DNA of 15,751 nucleotides from Candidatus [Bacteroides] periocalifornicus (lineage in GTDB: Bacteria; Bacteroidota; Bacteroidia; Bacteroidales; CAJPTX01), in the NCBI GenBank assembly GCA_001421095.1, contig LIIK01000027.1, forward strand, positions 1 to 15,751, given 5' to 3'. Shown one piece after another: positions 1 to 7,005 of this stretch. The notes beneath the pieces are model-generated. The model was given only the letters and a program-made list of their open reading frames with translations. It was not told the origin of the DNA and did not search any database. Numbering within the stretch: position 1 is the stretch's first letter; each line of letters starts with the position of its first letter. Both the position numbers and the translations under genes were made by a program.

Positions 1-1
1 C

Positions 2-400
2 CTCCTGCTGGTGGGAGTGTGGCACCGGGGGCTGGCGCAGGCCCGGTGCCATACCCTGGAGGTGGCGCCCGGGGCGCGGGGCGCAGCGGTCCCGCTGCCG
101 CCCGACTGGGCGGATGGGCCGCTGGACGTGTGGGTGGCGCCCCGGGGCGCCGGGGAGAAGGAACGGTACGACTCCGCGCACTGCGTGGCGACCGTGGGCA
201 CGGGCGCCACCACTACCGCTGCAGAGAGCGCAACGCGACCCGCCACGTCGCTACCAACGGCCCCTGCGTCTATCTCCCGCTTCGCGGTGGCGGGCCGGCT
301 GGCCGACCTGCCGCCCCGGGGGCGGCGGAAACTGCCCTTCGTTCGGGTGTACCACCGCCGCTTGCGGGTGGACATCTACTCCGGGCCGCGACGACGATGA
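2..400 (+). CDS. 3' fragment of unidentified protein, possibly DUF6266-like
   Basis: An open frame runs from the left edge to a TGA at 398-400 without interruption, so the start lies outside the window and about 132 residues are visible. No family is certain. A stretch around residues 30-60 (VPLPPDWADGPLDVWVA, then YDSAHCVATVG) loosely recalls the C-terminal part of DUF6266 proteins of Bacteroidota, where a beta-rich domain ends near a Ser-x-Ser-x-Tyr motif; this is a weak resemblance from memory. Third codon positions are almost all G or C up to about base 200 and much less so after it, and several frames are open here because of the GC richness, so a frameshift near 200-220 or a decayed 3' end is possible. 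The basic tail (SGPRRR) looks unlike a normal domain end. Confidence 0.35.
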   Translation, partial: LLLVGVWHRGLAQARCHTLEVAPGARGAAVPLPPDWADGPLDVWVAPRGAGEKERYDSAHCVATVGTGATTTAAESATRPATSLPTAPASISRFAVAGRLADLPPRGRRKLPFVRVYHRRLRVDIYSGPRRR

Positions 401-576
401 GGGGGCGCATCAAATCCCACGGCGGGGATGGCTGCGGTTTGGGGCGCAGGTGGTCTTTGTAGCGACGTGGCGCGCCGCGTCGCGATTACCCCCCCCGTTG
501 CGATCAGGGGGGCCGCATTACGATTAAAACTCCCTGCCCACAGGTTCGCCCCGATTTTCAGAGTTAGCGTAGGTTA
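401..576. other. gene-free spacer between two convergent genes
   Basis: I see no convincing gene here. The GC-rich composition of the left edge continues to about base 520 and then falls to the level of the rest of the window. The stretch contains the C8/G6 dyad at 489-512. No clear T-tract terminator serves either the plus-strand fragment on the left or the minus-strand operon on the right. Confidence 0.5.
489..512. repeat. C8 homopolymer with G6 partner (dyad)
   Basis: Eight C (489-496), a 10-base spacer GTTGCGATCA and six G (507-512) can form a G/C-only stem of six pairs. There is no T-run on either side, so it is a poor intrinsic terminator. Homopolymers of this length are prone to length change. 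Confidence 0.6.
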
Positions 577-589
577 TCACTCTACGCTG
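565..589 (-). terminator. weak hairpin over the stop of the DUF4421 gene
   Basis: AGCGTAG (566-572) and CTACGCT (582-588) form a perfect 7-bp stem with a 9-base loop, extended by a T-G wobble. It straddles the minus-strand stop codon at 577-579. On the minus strand no U-tract follows it (AACTCTGAAAATC), so it may stabilise the mRNA end or be only a weak terminator. Confidence 0.3.
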
Positions 590-1641
590 GTTGGTAGGCG
601 CTGCCCTTGCCCGTACTCCAGCCAACGGAGTGCTTTAGGCATCGCAAAGAGCCGCAGGGTGTAGGCTAATTCCACCGTGCCGCTGCGTAGGCTGATGTAC
701 TGCTTGGGAGCGGGGGCAAAGTCCATGGTGTGCGAGTAGATGACGAGGGCTAAACTCCACAGCCGCACAGTGTAACCTATAGAGATCCGTGCTGCGGTGG
801 TTAATGTTGGGCTAAATGCCACTGCATGGTTGAAATTCACAGGATGCGAGAAACCTATGGAGGCTTCCGCTGCGGCAAAATAGTGTTTGCGGAATGGCAC
901 TACCCCGGTCATTCCCACGAAGATCTCTAGGGTGTAGCGTTCATTGAGTTGGATGATTTCCCGCCCCTTAGGCAGAAACAGGCGTTGGTAGTAGAATCCG
1001 AGTCCGACGGGGAAGCAGAACGCTGTCACTCGCTGCGATTCTCCCTGGTCGAAGATGGCGGAGTAGGAGAGATTATCCCCTTGGATGGGGTAGCTGGCTC
1101 GCGCCCCAATTCGCAGAAATGAGACGTTCGGGTGGAAAGTCACACGGCGTGCGCTATCTCGGGTGTAGTACCCTCGGTAGGCCAACAGGTAGAGGTCGCC
1201 CAGTAACCAGCGCCCATTGTGATGGTACTGGAAGTCGAACATCTTGCTCGGGGCGTTTGGCACAAACTGGGTGCCGGGAATATTGAAAGAGTAGCTAATA
1301 CCGTATGAGTGCCACCCGAGGCGTAGCCCCATTGCGAGCGGAGCATTGGCTATGTAGTCTACCTCGGGGTCAGTGAATCGGGACTCGCTGAACGAAAGGC
1401 TATTGTATGTGTATATGAGCATGGGGCGGAGTGAGAGCGTCTCGCGGAAGTTCTCTATGCTGGCCGTATCGGAGGTTTGCGCGAGCATGGGACTCCCACA
1501 GATAACTAGGGAAGTCAGGGTCAATATGACGAGAAGCCTCCCCGGGTGTAGATGGCGGATAGGGCAGCATAGTAGCCAGGTGGCAGCAGCACCGTGGCTG
1601 GGCTTGGCATAGGGCTTCATGGCGTAGTGCTTATTGCGCAT
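577..1641 (-). CDS. DUF4421-type outer-membrane beta-barrel protein
   Basis: A predicted secreted protein of 354 residues resembling DUF4421 (established as a Bacteroidota family of predicted outer-membrane barrels with no known function). A hydrophobic signal core (LLVILTLTSLVICG, about residues 36-49) is followed by a plausible signal peptidase site at MLA-Q (residue 54). The mature part reads as alternating aromatic/polar beta strands: LRPMLIYTYNSLSF, MGLRLGWHSYGISYSF, FDFQYHHNGRW, YLLAYRGYYTRD, then SIGYTVRLWSLALVIYSH near the end. The n-region before the signal core is unusually long; an internal Met at residue 8 (base 1620) only partly fixes this, so the start is uncertain. The 5' end overlaps the 3' end of the upstream symporter gene by 11 bases, which implies co-transcription and translational coupling. 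No lipobox is convincing, so I favour a barrel over a lipoprotein. Confidence 0.75.
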   Translation of the reverse strand: MRNKHYAMKPYAKPSHGAAATWLLCCPIRHLHPGRLLVILTLTSLVICGSPMLAQTSDTASIENFRETLSLRPMLIYTYNSLSFSESRFTDPEVDYIANAPLAMGLRLGWHSYGISYSFNIPGTQFVPNAPSKMFDFQYHHNGRWLLGDLYLLAYRGYYTRDSARRVTFHPNVSFLRIGARASYPIQGDNLSYSAIFDQGESQRVTAFCFPVGLGFYYQRLFLPKGREIIQLNERYTLEIFVGMTGVVPFRKHYFAAAEASIGFSHPVNFNHAVAFSPTLTTAARISIGYTVRLWSLALVIYSHTMDFAPAPKQYISLRSGTVELAYTLRLFAMPKALRWLEYGQGQRLPTSVE

Positions 1642-3142
1642 ATTTCCGCCCTATAGCGGAGAGCCAGAGCCCCGCGAAGGTGAGCGCGCCGTTCACTAGC
1701 AGCAGCTCGTAGCCCATGTGGTAGCCTGTGCGCAGCGCTATGTACCATTGCCCCGTGTAGCAGAGTATGGGGGCTAGCAGGCAGATGATTGGTACGAGCT
1801 GTTCTCTAGGCCTTTTGCGAGTAAAAATCCCGAGGGTGTAGAGGCCAAGCAACGGCCCGTATGTGTAGCCCACGGCGGTGAATAGGGTGCTGATTACTGA
1901 GCCTTCGCCTAGTAGTGAGAAAAGTAGAATGGTGCCTAGCAACGCTACCGACAGGGCTAGGTGTACGATGCGGGTTGGCTGGAGCTTGCCCCTTACCCTG
2001 GAAAGCGCCGAGGCGTTGCTGGGTTGGGTGTTTTGATCAGTTGTCCCCCGGAGGGCAGGCTCTTTGACACCGAGAATATCTAGCGTGAAGGAGGTGGTGA
2101 GTGCGGTGAGGGCTGAATCGGCAGAGGAGTAGGCTGCAGCTATGATGCCAAGCGTGAATAGCAACCCCACCATCGGGGGGAGTAAGCCAGCCGTTACCAC
2201 TCCCGTGTACAGGTCGTCTGGCTTTGCGGGCAAGGGGAGAGCTACCTGCTGGCTGTAGAGGATCAATAGCACGCCAAGCCCTAGCAGCAGCAGATTGATG
2301 GGCGTGAAAGCGTATCCGTAGGCCACCATATTCCGCTGGGCATCGCGCAGGGTGCGACACCCTAGGTTTTTCTGCATCATATCCTGGTCGAGCCCAGTCA
2401 TGGCTATGGGGATAAATACGCCCGCGAGGAATTGTTTCACGAAATGGTATGGGCTTTTCCAATCGGAGAACTCGAACCAGCTGGCGTAGCCGCTATCGGC
2501 CACTCTACGGAGGATCTCAAGGGAGGGGCTATGGAGCTGTTGGGATATTAATATAATGGTGATTATAAGCGATATGAGCATTACGGAGGTTTGGAATACA
2601 TCAGTCCAAATCACGGTCTGCATCCCCCCGCGGTGGGTGTAGAGCCAAATGAGCCCGATGGTAACGGCAACGGTAACCCAGAATGGAATGCCCCATGCGC
2701 TGAAAATGAAGGTTTGCAGCACGTGGGCCACTAGCATAAGGCGGAGAGCCGCTACCGTAAGCCGGGAGATGAAGAAGAGCAGCGCGCCGGTTTTGTGGCT
2801 CCACGAACCGAAACGTTCCTTGAGGTAGCTGTAGATGCTGGGGATTCTAAGCCTGTAATAGATGGGAAGGAGTATGTATGCAATGGCATAATAACCAACA
2901 ATATAGCCTAGCACCATCTGCATGTAGTGGAACTGCCCACGAAGCACTAGCCCGGGCACCGAGATGAACGATACTCCCGAGAGGGAAACGCCCACCATGC
3001 CAAAGGCGATGGCCGGCCACGGGGCAGTGCGCTTGCCCACGTAGAAGGTGGCTGTACTCCCCCCTCTCCCAGTAAGGTAGGCGATCCCCATGAGGATGGC
3101 AAAGTAGCCTGACAGGAGCAAGAGGGTTATGAGTGGCGACAT
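1631..3142 (-). CDS. sodium:solute symporter family (SSS) transporter
   Basis: An inner-membrane transporter of 503 residues, a normal length for the SSS/SLC5 family, which couples Na+ entry to uptake of sugars, amino acids, carboxylates or vitamins. The N-terminus (LLLLSGYFAILMGIAYLTGR) and the segment with FYVGKRTAPWPAIAFGMVGVSLSGV and SFISVPG match the first helices of the family, where a short loop with G-K-R precedes the SG-rich helix 2. A Tyr-rich helix 3 (YIVGYYAIAYILLPIYYRL), YTHRGGMQTVIWTDVFQT in the middle, and YSSADSALTALTTSF with its paired Ser/Ala-Asp near residue 340 are all typical. I count about 13 hydrophobic segments. The substrate cannot be read from the sequence. The gene is first in a two-gene minus-strand operon with the DUF4421 gene; pairing with an outer-membrane protein suggests passage across both membranes, but that is inference. 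The ATG at 3142 lies about 48 bases from a good -7 element. Confidence 0.93.
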   Translation of the reverse strand: MSPLITLLLLSGYFAILMGIAYLTGRGGSTATFYVGKRTAPWPAIAFGMVGVSLSGVSFISVPGLVLRGQFHYMQMVLGYIVGYYAIAYILLPIYYRLRIPSIYSYLKERFGSWSHKTGALLFFISRLTVAALRLMLVAHVLQTFIFSAWGIPFWVTVAVTIGLIWLYTHRGGMQTVIWTDVFQTSVMLISLIITIILISQQLHSPSLEILRRVADSGYASWFEFSDWKSPYHFVKQFLAGVFIPIAMTGLDQDMMQKNLGCRTLRDAQRNMVAYGYAFTPINLLLLGLGVLLILYSQQVALPLPAKPDDLYTGVVTAGLLPPMVGLLFTLGIIAAAYSSADSALTALTTSFTLDILGVKEPALRGTTDQNTQPSNASALSRVRGKLQPTRIVHLALSVALLGTILLFSLLGEGSVISTLFTAVGYTYGPLLGLYTLGIFTRKRPREQLVPIICLLAPILCYTGQWYIALRTGYHMGYELLLVNGALTFAGLWLSAIGRKYAQ

Positions 3143-3189
3143 GGGATGAATGGGGTTGGTAGAATGGCAATCTTACGCGTAACAAGGGG

Positions 3190-3197
3190 CAAAGGTA
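3190..3197 (-). promoter_or_regulatory. -7 element of the symporter operon promoter
   Basis: On the minus strand the sequence is TACCTTTG, a full match to the Bacteroidota -7 box TAnnTTTG, 47 bases upstream of the symporter ATG. The -33 box is poor: the nearest candidate is TTTC at 3224-3221, with 23 bases of spacing. It lies back to back with the DUF4301 promoter. Confidence 0.65.
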
Positions 3198-3240
3198 CTA
3201 CCTAAATCTGAATCTACACGGAAATCTAAAGAATACAACG

Positions 3241-3272
3241 TTTGCCTTGTTGGATAAAAATCCTTACCTTTG
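3241..3272 (+). promoter_or_regulatory. Bacteroidota-type promoter of the DUF4301 gene
   Basis: TTTG at 3241-3244, 20 bases of spacing, then TACCTTTG at 3265-3272: a perfect match to the TTTG/TAnnTTTG consensus of the Bacteroidota primary sigma factor. Transcription should begin near 3278. Only 43 bases separate this -33 box from the divergent minus-strand -7 element, so one regulator could affect both. Confidence 0.8.
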
Positions 3273-3327
3273 TTGCGCTGGGGAGTAGTGGAGTGGTGGA
3301 GTGAAAAATGAGCAAAGCGAGGGGAAG

Positions 3328-4860
3328 ATGGATAGCAGACTAACTGATGGCGATAGGGAGCAGATAAGGACTCATGGGCTTACGGTGGAGGCGGTAGAGG
3401 AGCAGCTCATTCGCTTTGAGCAGGGGTACCCCCGAACGCAGATAACCCAAGCGGTGCGGGGCGAGGGGTGCATACGCCAAGTGGCCGATGAGGAAATGGA
3501 GCGCTATATCGCTCTCTATGACGGTTTCGCGGGAACGTCGGTGAAATTCGTTCCGGCATCAGGTGCGGCTACGCGGATGTTTAAGCCGCTGTATGACTAC
3601 CTACGGAATCCAGAGCCCGACGTGAATCCGTTTGAGGAGAGCCTCAAGTTCTACCCTTTTGGGCAGGCTCTGGGAATGAGTTTTCTGCGCCAGGGGGTAG
3701 TGCTGGCTACTCTGGAGGCTCGGAATGATTATTCGACTATAATCCACAGGCTTTTGGATCCCGGGGAGCTTGGCTATGGAAAGCTCCCGAAGCTACTGAT
3801 CCCGTTCCACAGGACGGTGGACGGGGGCGTACGAACGGCACTTGAAGAGCACCTGGTGGAGGGGGCGCAGTATGCCCGTGGGCACGATGGGGTGGCACAC
3901 ATGGTATTCACGGTGAGTCCGCAGCATAAGTCGCTAGCCCACCAGCAGTTTGAACGCGTCCGTTCGATGTATGAGAGCACCCTCCATGTGCAGTATGACG
4001 TGCGGTGGACTACGCAGAATCCCAGCACTGATACCATAGCGGTCAATCTGGATAGATCGCCGTACCGCGATGCGCAGGGAAAATTGGTGTTTCGCCCAGC
4101 AGGGCACGGGGCTTTGCTGGAGAATCTGGAGGGACTCGACCAGGATCTCATCTTCATCAAGAATGTGGACAATGTGGCGCCGGACCGCCTGAAGCCCGAA
4201 ACGGTGCGCTACAAGAAAACGTTGGCTGGTATACTCCTTAAGCTCCGCAGCGAGATTTATGCCCACCTGGCTCGGCTGGACGAGGGGGGGATGTCTGAGG
4301 AGGAGTACGAGGCGATTCAGGAGTTCTGCCGACGCGAGCTCTCCTATCGCCTGCCTACCGGAATAAAGGAGGTGCCGCTAGAAACGCGCATCAATTACCT
4401 CAAGCAGAAGCTCAACCGCCCATTGCGAGTGTGCGGTGTGGTAATCAATGAGGGCGAGCCGGGTGGCGGCCCCTTCTGGGTACGGGAACGCGATGGAAGC
4501 GAGAGTATGCAGATTGTGGAAACCTCGCAACTCGACCTGGAGGATGCTCGCGTACAGGATATTATAGAGAAGCAGAAATATTTCAACCCTGTGGATATTG
4601 TCTGCTGCATAAAGGACTATAAGGGGCGGAAATTCTCGCTCCAGCGGTATGTGAATCGGAATACGGGTTTTATAGCCAAGAAGAGCATCGACGGGACTCC
4701 CATCTTGGCTCTCGAGCTCCCAGGGCTCTGGAATGGCGCCATGGCCAATTGGAACACCGTGTTCGTGGAGGTGCCCCCCATCACATTCACCCCGGTCAAG
4801 GAGGTTACGGATCTCATCAGGCCAGAGCATCAGGCAGAGTCGATGCCCTACGATGTGTAG
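3328..4860 (+). CDS. DUF4301 family protein (nucleotidyltransferase-like)
   Basis: A cytoplasmic protein of 510 residues recognised as DUF4301, a Bacteroidota family without an established function. Conserved blocks seen here: FVPASGAATRMFK (74-86), GKLPKLLIPFH, GHGALLENL, IFIKNVDNVAPDR (KNVDNV at 278-283) and GEPGGGPFWV (starting at 376). The first block recalls the Gly-rich nucleotide-binding loop of sugar-phosphate nucleotidyltransferases, and the N-D-N motif could bind metal, so a nucleotidyl-transfer role is plausible but unproven. The frame is open from a GTG at 3301 (519 residues), but I prefer the ATG at 3328: family members as I recall them begin just before the L-T-x-x-D-x-x-Q-I motif, and AGGGGAAG precedes this ATG. 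It stands alone, with its own promoter, before the ribosomal cluster. I see no clear terminator after it. Confidence 0.85.
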   Translation: MDSRLTDGDREQIRTHGLTVEAVEEQLIRFEQGYPRTQITQAVRGEGCIRQVADEEMERYIALYDGFAGTSVKFVPASGAATRMFKPLYDYLRNPEPDVNPFEESLKFYPFGQALGMSFLRQGVVLATLEARNDYSTIIHRLLDPGELGYGKLPKLLIPFHRTVDGGVRTALEEHLVEGAQYARGHDGVAHMVFTVSPQHKSLAHQQFERVRSMYESTLHVQYDVRWTTQNPSTDTIAVNLDRSPYRDAQGKLVFRPAGHGALLENLEGLDQDLIFIKNVDNVAPDRLKPETVRYKKTLAGILLKLRSEIYAHLARLDEGGMSEEEYEAIQEFCRRELSYRLPTGIKEVPLETRINYLKQKLNRPLRVCGVVINEGEPGGGPFWVRERDGSESMQIVETSQLDLEDARVQDIIEKQKYFNPVDIVCCIKDYKGRKFSLQRYVNRNTGFIAKKSIDGTPILALELPGLWNGAMANWNTVFVEVPPITFTPVKEVTDLIRPEHQAESMPYDV

Positions 4861-4928
4861 TGAGCTGGAACGGATAGCGTGGGGCTTGACCTTTGCGAAA
4901 CAATGGTGATAGATTTCTCGTAGTGCGT

Positions 4929-4959
4929 TTTGCCATTTACGGAAGTATCACTACCTTTG
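4929..4959 (+). promoter_or_regulatory. promoter of rplM-rpsI
   Basis: TTTG at 4929-4932, 19 bases of spacing, and TACCTTTG at 4952-4959 match the Bacteroidota promoter consensus in sequence and spacing. The predicted start near 4966 leaves a leader of about 75 bases before the GTG of rplM. Confidence 0.8.
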
Positions 4960-4978
4960 CGCCGCTCATTATCCAGAA

Positions 4979-5000
4979 ACGGACGGGGCGAACCGTTCGT
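4979..5000 (+). promoter_or_regulatory. hairpin in the rplM leader (candidate ribosomal-protein leader)
   Basis: ACGGACGG (4979-4986), loop GGCGAA, CCGTTCGT (4993-5000): an 8-bp stem with one G-U pair inside the predicted 5' untranslated region. L13 operons in some other bacteria carry leader RNAs bound by the ribosomal protein. Whether this hairpin does the same is inference. Confidence 0.45.
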
Positions 5001-5040
5001 AGGTGTGTCTTATTGTGTACATTATTAAGGTGATTAGCAA

Positions 5041-5490
5041 GTGGATACGTTGAGTTACAAGACGGTGTCGGCCAATAGTGCCACCGTGCAGAAACAGTGG
5101 TTTGTGGTGGATGGAACCAACCAAGTGGTGGGGCGCTTAGCGAGCCGTGTAGCCATGATACTTCGTGGCAAGCACAAGCCGAGCTACACGCCCCATGTGG
5201 ACTGCGGCGATAATGTGATAGTGATAAACGCGGAGAAGGTGCGGTTCACGGGTAAGAAGCTGATGGAGAAGAATTACTACCGCTACACTGGGCATCCTGG
5301 GGGAAAGCGGATTACCCACCCTATAGATGTGCTGCGTAGGGGGATGCCAGAACGTATAGTGGAACACGCGGTGAAAGGGATGCTCCCCAAGAATCGCCTC
5401 GGGCATAAGATCTACCACAACCTCTTTGTCTATGCGGGGGCTGAGCATCCACACCAGGCGCAGCAGCCGAAACCCTTAGAATTTAAGTAG
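5041..5490 (+). CDS. rplM: 50S ribosomal protein L13
   Basis: L13 is an early-assembly protein of the large ribosomal subunit. The 149-residue length is normal for the family. Diagnostic stretches are WFVVDGTNQVVGRLASRVA, LRGKHKPSYTPHVDCGDNVI, INAEKVRFTGKK, YRYTGHPGGKR and the helix with GMLPKNRLGHKIYHNLFVYAG near the C-terminus, followed by HPHQAQQPK. Translation must start at GTG (5041), because the N-terminus MDTLSYKTVSANSATV is the form expected in Bacteroidota and no ATG lies in frame nearby. It is first in the cluster and 64 bases upstream of rpsI, the usual L13-S9 pairing. It is transcribed from the promoter at 4929-4959, with a possible control hairpin in the leader. Confidence 0.98.
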   Translation: MDTLSYKTVSANSATVQKQWFVVDGTNQVVGRLASRVAMILRGKHKPSYTPHVDCGDNVIVINAEKVRFTGKKLMEKNYYRYTGHPGGKRITHPIDVLRRGMPERIVEHAVKGMLPKNRLGHKIYHNLFVYAGAEHPHQAQQPKPLEFK

Positions 5491-5554
5491 AATGCAGGCT
5501 TAGTCCTGTTTGTCGTTTTGAGTTTTTTCGTCCTTCTATTCATATAGTCAGCAT

Positions 5555-5941
5555 ATGCAGGTATTCAATGCAACAGGCCGTCGTAAGTCGGCCGTCGCGC
5601 GGGTCTACCTCAAACCCGGGAGCGGTGCGGTAGTGATCAATGGCAAGGCGCTAGAGGAGTATTTCCCCTCTGAGCTGCTGCAGTACGTGGTTCGGCAACC
5701 ATTCCAAGTGCTGGAGCTAGCCGAAACTTTCGATGTGACCGTAACCCTCAATGGTGGTGGGATCAGCGGGCAGGCGGAGGCTGTACGCCTTGGCGTATCG
5801 CGAGCTCTGGTAGAGTATAATGCGGAGCTCAAGCCGACCCTAAGAGCCCACGGATTCATGACCCGCGACTCCCGTACAGTGGAGCGTAAGAAACCCGGGC
5901 GGCCAGGTGCGCGCAAGCGTTTCCAGTTCAGCAAGCGTTAG
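5555..5941 (+). CDS. rpsI: 30S ribosomal protein S9
   Basis: S9 sits in the head of the small ribosomal subunit; its C-terminal tail reaches the P-site tRNA. The protein has 128 residues and shows the family hallmarks: the N-terminal NATGRRKSAVARVYLKPGSG, the central TLNGGGISGQAEAVRLGVSRAL, and the C-terminal RDSRTVERKKPGRPGARKRFQFSKR, whose basic end with terminal Lys-Arg is the tRNA-contacting tail. It starts at ATG 5555. The 64-base gap from rplM shows no TAnnTTTG box, so it is most likely co-transcribed with rplM. I see no T-tract terminator between it and the rpsB promoter, so some read-through into rpsB is possible. Confidence 0.98.
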   Translation: MQVFNATGRRKSAVARVYLKPGSGAVVINGKALEEYFPSELLQYVVRQPFQVLELAETFDVTVTLNGGGISGQAEAVRLGVSRALVEYNAELKPTLRAHGFMTRDSRTVERKKPGRPGARKRFQFSKR

Positions 5942-5997
5942 CCTTTTCCCCTTTGGGCGAGAAGTGCTTGAGCGAGTGCAGGAACATAGGGTATGGG

Positions 5998-6028
5998 TTC
6001 GGAGTTTCGTTCTAGAGTTGTAGTTTTG
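5998..6028 (+). promoter_or_regulatory. likely rpsB promoter
   Basis: TAGTTTTG at 6021-6028 matches the TAnnTTTG -7 box. A TTCG at 5998-6001, one base off TTTG and 19 bases upstream, serves as a -33 box. This would start transcription near 6035 and give rpsB a leader of about 95 bases. Confidence 0.55.
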
Positions 6029-6051
6029 TTCCCTTTTTAATCTCAACTGGC

Positions 6052-6069
6052 AGGCGTAATACTACGCTT
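6052..6069 (+). promoter_or_regulatory. hairpin in the rpsB leader
   Basis: AGGCGTA (6052-6058), loop ATAC, TACGCTT (6063-6069): a 7-bp stem with one G-U pair in the predicted 5' untranslated region of rpsB. In Escherichia coli, S2 represses its own operon through the rpsB leader; a similar role here is inference. Confidence 0.4.
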
Positions 6070-6130
6070 AAATTCTGAGGATCAAGATAGTTGCTACCCC
6101 AGGATTGCCACATAGTAAAGATAGACGGTA

Positions 6131-6928
6131 ATGCCAAAAGTAAGTTTTGAAGAGCTGCTAGATGCGGGTGTGCACTTCGGGCACCTCACCCGTAAGTGGA
6201 ATCCAAAGATGAAACCCTACATCTTCATGGAGCGGAATGGGATTCACATTATCGACCTCCAGAAGACGCAGGTGAAGATGGATGAGGCGGCCAATGCTCT
6301 CCGGCAGATAGCCAAGAGCGGGCGCAAAATCCTCTTTGTAGCCACCAAGAAGCAGGCAAAAGACACGGTGGCTGATGCCCTTAAGGACACGGGAATGCCG
6401 TACGTAACCGAGCGTTGGCCGGGGGGGATGCTGACGAACTTCCCGACGATTCGCAAGGCGGTGAAAAAGATGAGCAACATCGATAAGATGGCTACCGACG
6501 GCACGCTAGATAACATGAGCAAGCGTGAGCGTCTACAGGTATCGCGCCAGCGGGCTAAGCTGGAAAAGAACCTGGGTTCTATAGCCGATCTTACCAAGCT
6601 ACCGGCGGCGCTCTTTGTGGTGGATGTGCAGAAGGAATACATCGCAGTAAAAGAGGCCAATCGGCTGAATATTCCCGTGTTTGCCATGGTGGATACGTGC
6701 TGCGATCCAAGTAATATCGACTTTGTGATTCCTGCCAATGATGATGCTACACGCTCTATAGAGGTGGTGGTGGGCGAGATGGTGGCTGCCATTCGCGAGG
6801 GGATCATGGAGCGCCGTATGGAGCGTGCCAATGCCGCCAACGAGCAGCATGCCAACGAGGACGCAGAGGAGTCTGAGGAGGCGAGCAGCAAGCCCCGAAA
6901 GATAGAGGGCGACGAGGACGAGGAGTAG
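6131..6928 (+). CDS. rpsB: 30S ribosomal protein S2
   Basis: S2 binds the back of the small ribosomal subunit together with S1 and is needed for initiation. Of 265 residues, the first 225 or so are a standard S2: FEELLDAGVHFGHLTRKWNP at the start, MKPYIFMERNGIHIIDLQKT, FVATKKQAKDTV, WPGGMLTNFPTIRKAV, then LFVVDVQKEYIAVKEANRLN and DPSNIDFVIPANDDATRSIE. The last 40 residues form an extra tail that is Ala-rich and then strongly acidic (EDAEESEEASSKPRKIEGDEDEE), probably disordered; C-terminal extensions of S2 vary among bacteria. Start ATG at 6131 gives the expected MPKVSFEELL. It is followed by tsf, the classical S2-Ts pairing, after a gap with a long hairpin. Confidence 0.98.
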   Translation: MPKVSFEELLDAGVHFGHLTRKWNPKMKPYIFMERNGIHIIDLQKTQVKMDEAANALRQIAKSGRKILFVATKKQAKDTVADALKDTGMPYVTERWPGGMLTNFPTIRKAVKKMSNIDKMATDGTLDNMSKRERLQVSRQRAKLEKNLGSIADLTKLPAALFVVDVQKEYIAVKEANRLNIPVFAMVDTCCDPSNIDFVIPANDDATRSIEVVVGEMVAAIREGIMERRMERANAANEQHANEDAEESEEASSKPRKIEGDEDEE

Positions 6929-6941
6929 ATTCCTCGGCAGC

Positions 6942-6986
6942 AGGGGAAAGCCTACTGTAGGATGGTTTACTGTTAGGCAATCCCCT
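6942..6986 (+). promoter_or_regulatory. long hairpin between rpsB and tsf
   Basis: Arms AGGGGA-AA-GCCTA (6942-6954) and TAGGC-AA-TCCCCT (6974-6986) pair over 11 bp with a symmetric AA/AA internal loop. The left arm's end and the loop contain a near-direct repeat (ACTGTAGG / ACTGTTAGG). No U-tract follows, so it is not a standard terminator. It could tune rpsB/tsf ratios by partial termination, RNA processing or protein binding. Confidence 0.5.
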
Positions 6987-7005
6987 TAGGGTTTACGCAG
7001 TTTAG

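Noticed and set aside
19..462. Two other plus-strand frames in the GC-rich left edge (19-462 and 114-527)
   Set aside because: GC-rich DNA leaves several frames open. These give Gly/Arg/Pro-rich products, while the frame ending at 400 has the stronger third-position bias in its first half.
5942..5997. Terminator between rpsI and rpsB
   Set aside because: Only a three-pair GCC/GGC stem could be drawn and no T-tract follows. Not enough to call.
6244..6891. 215-codon minus-strand frame antisense to rpsB
   Set aside because: A Ser-rich shadow of the S2 coding sequence. The plus-strand frame is a certain ribosomal gene.
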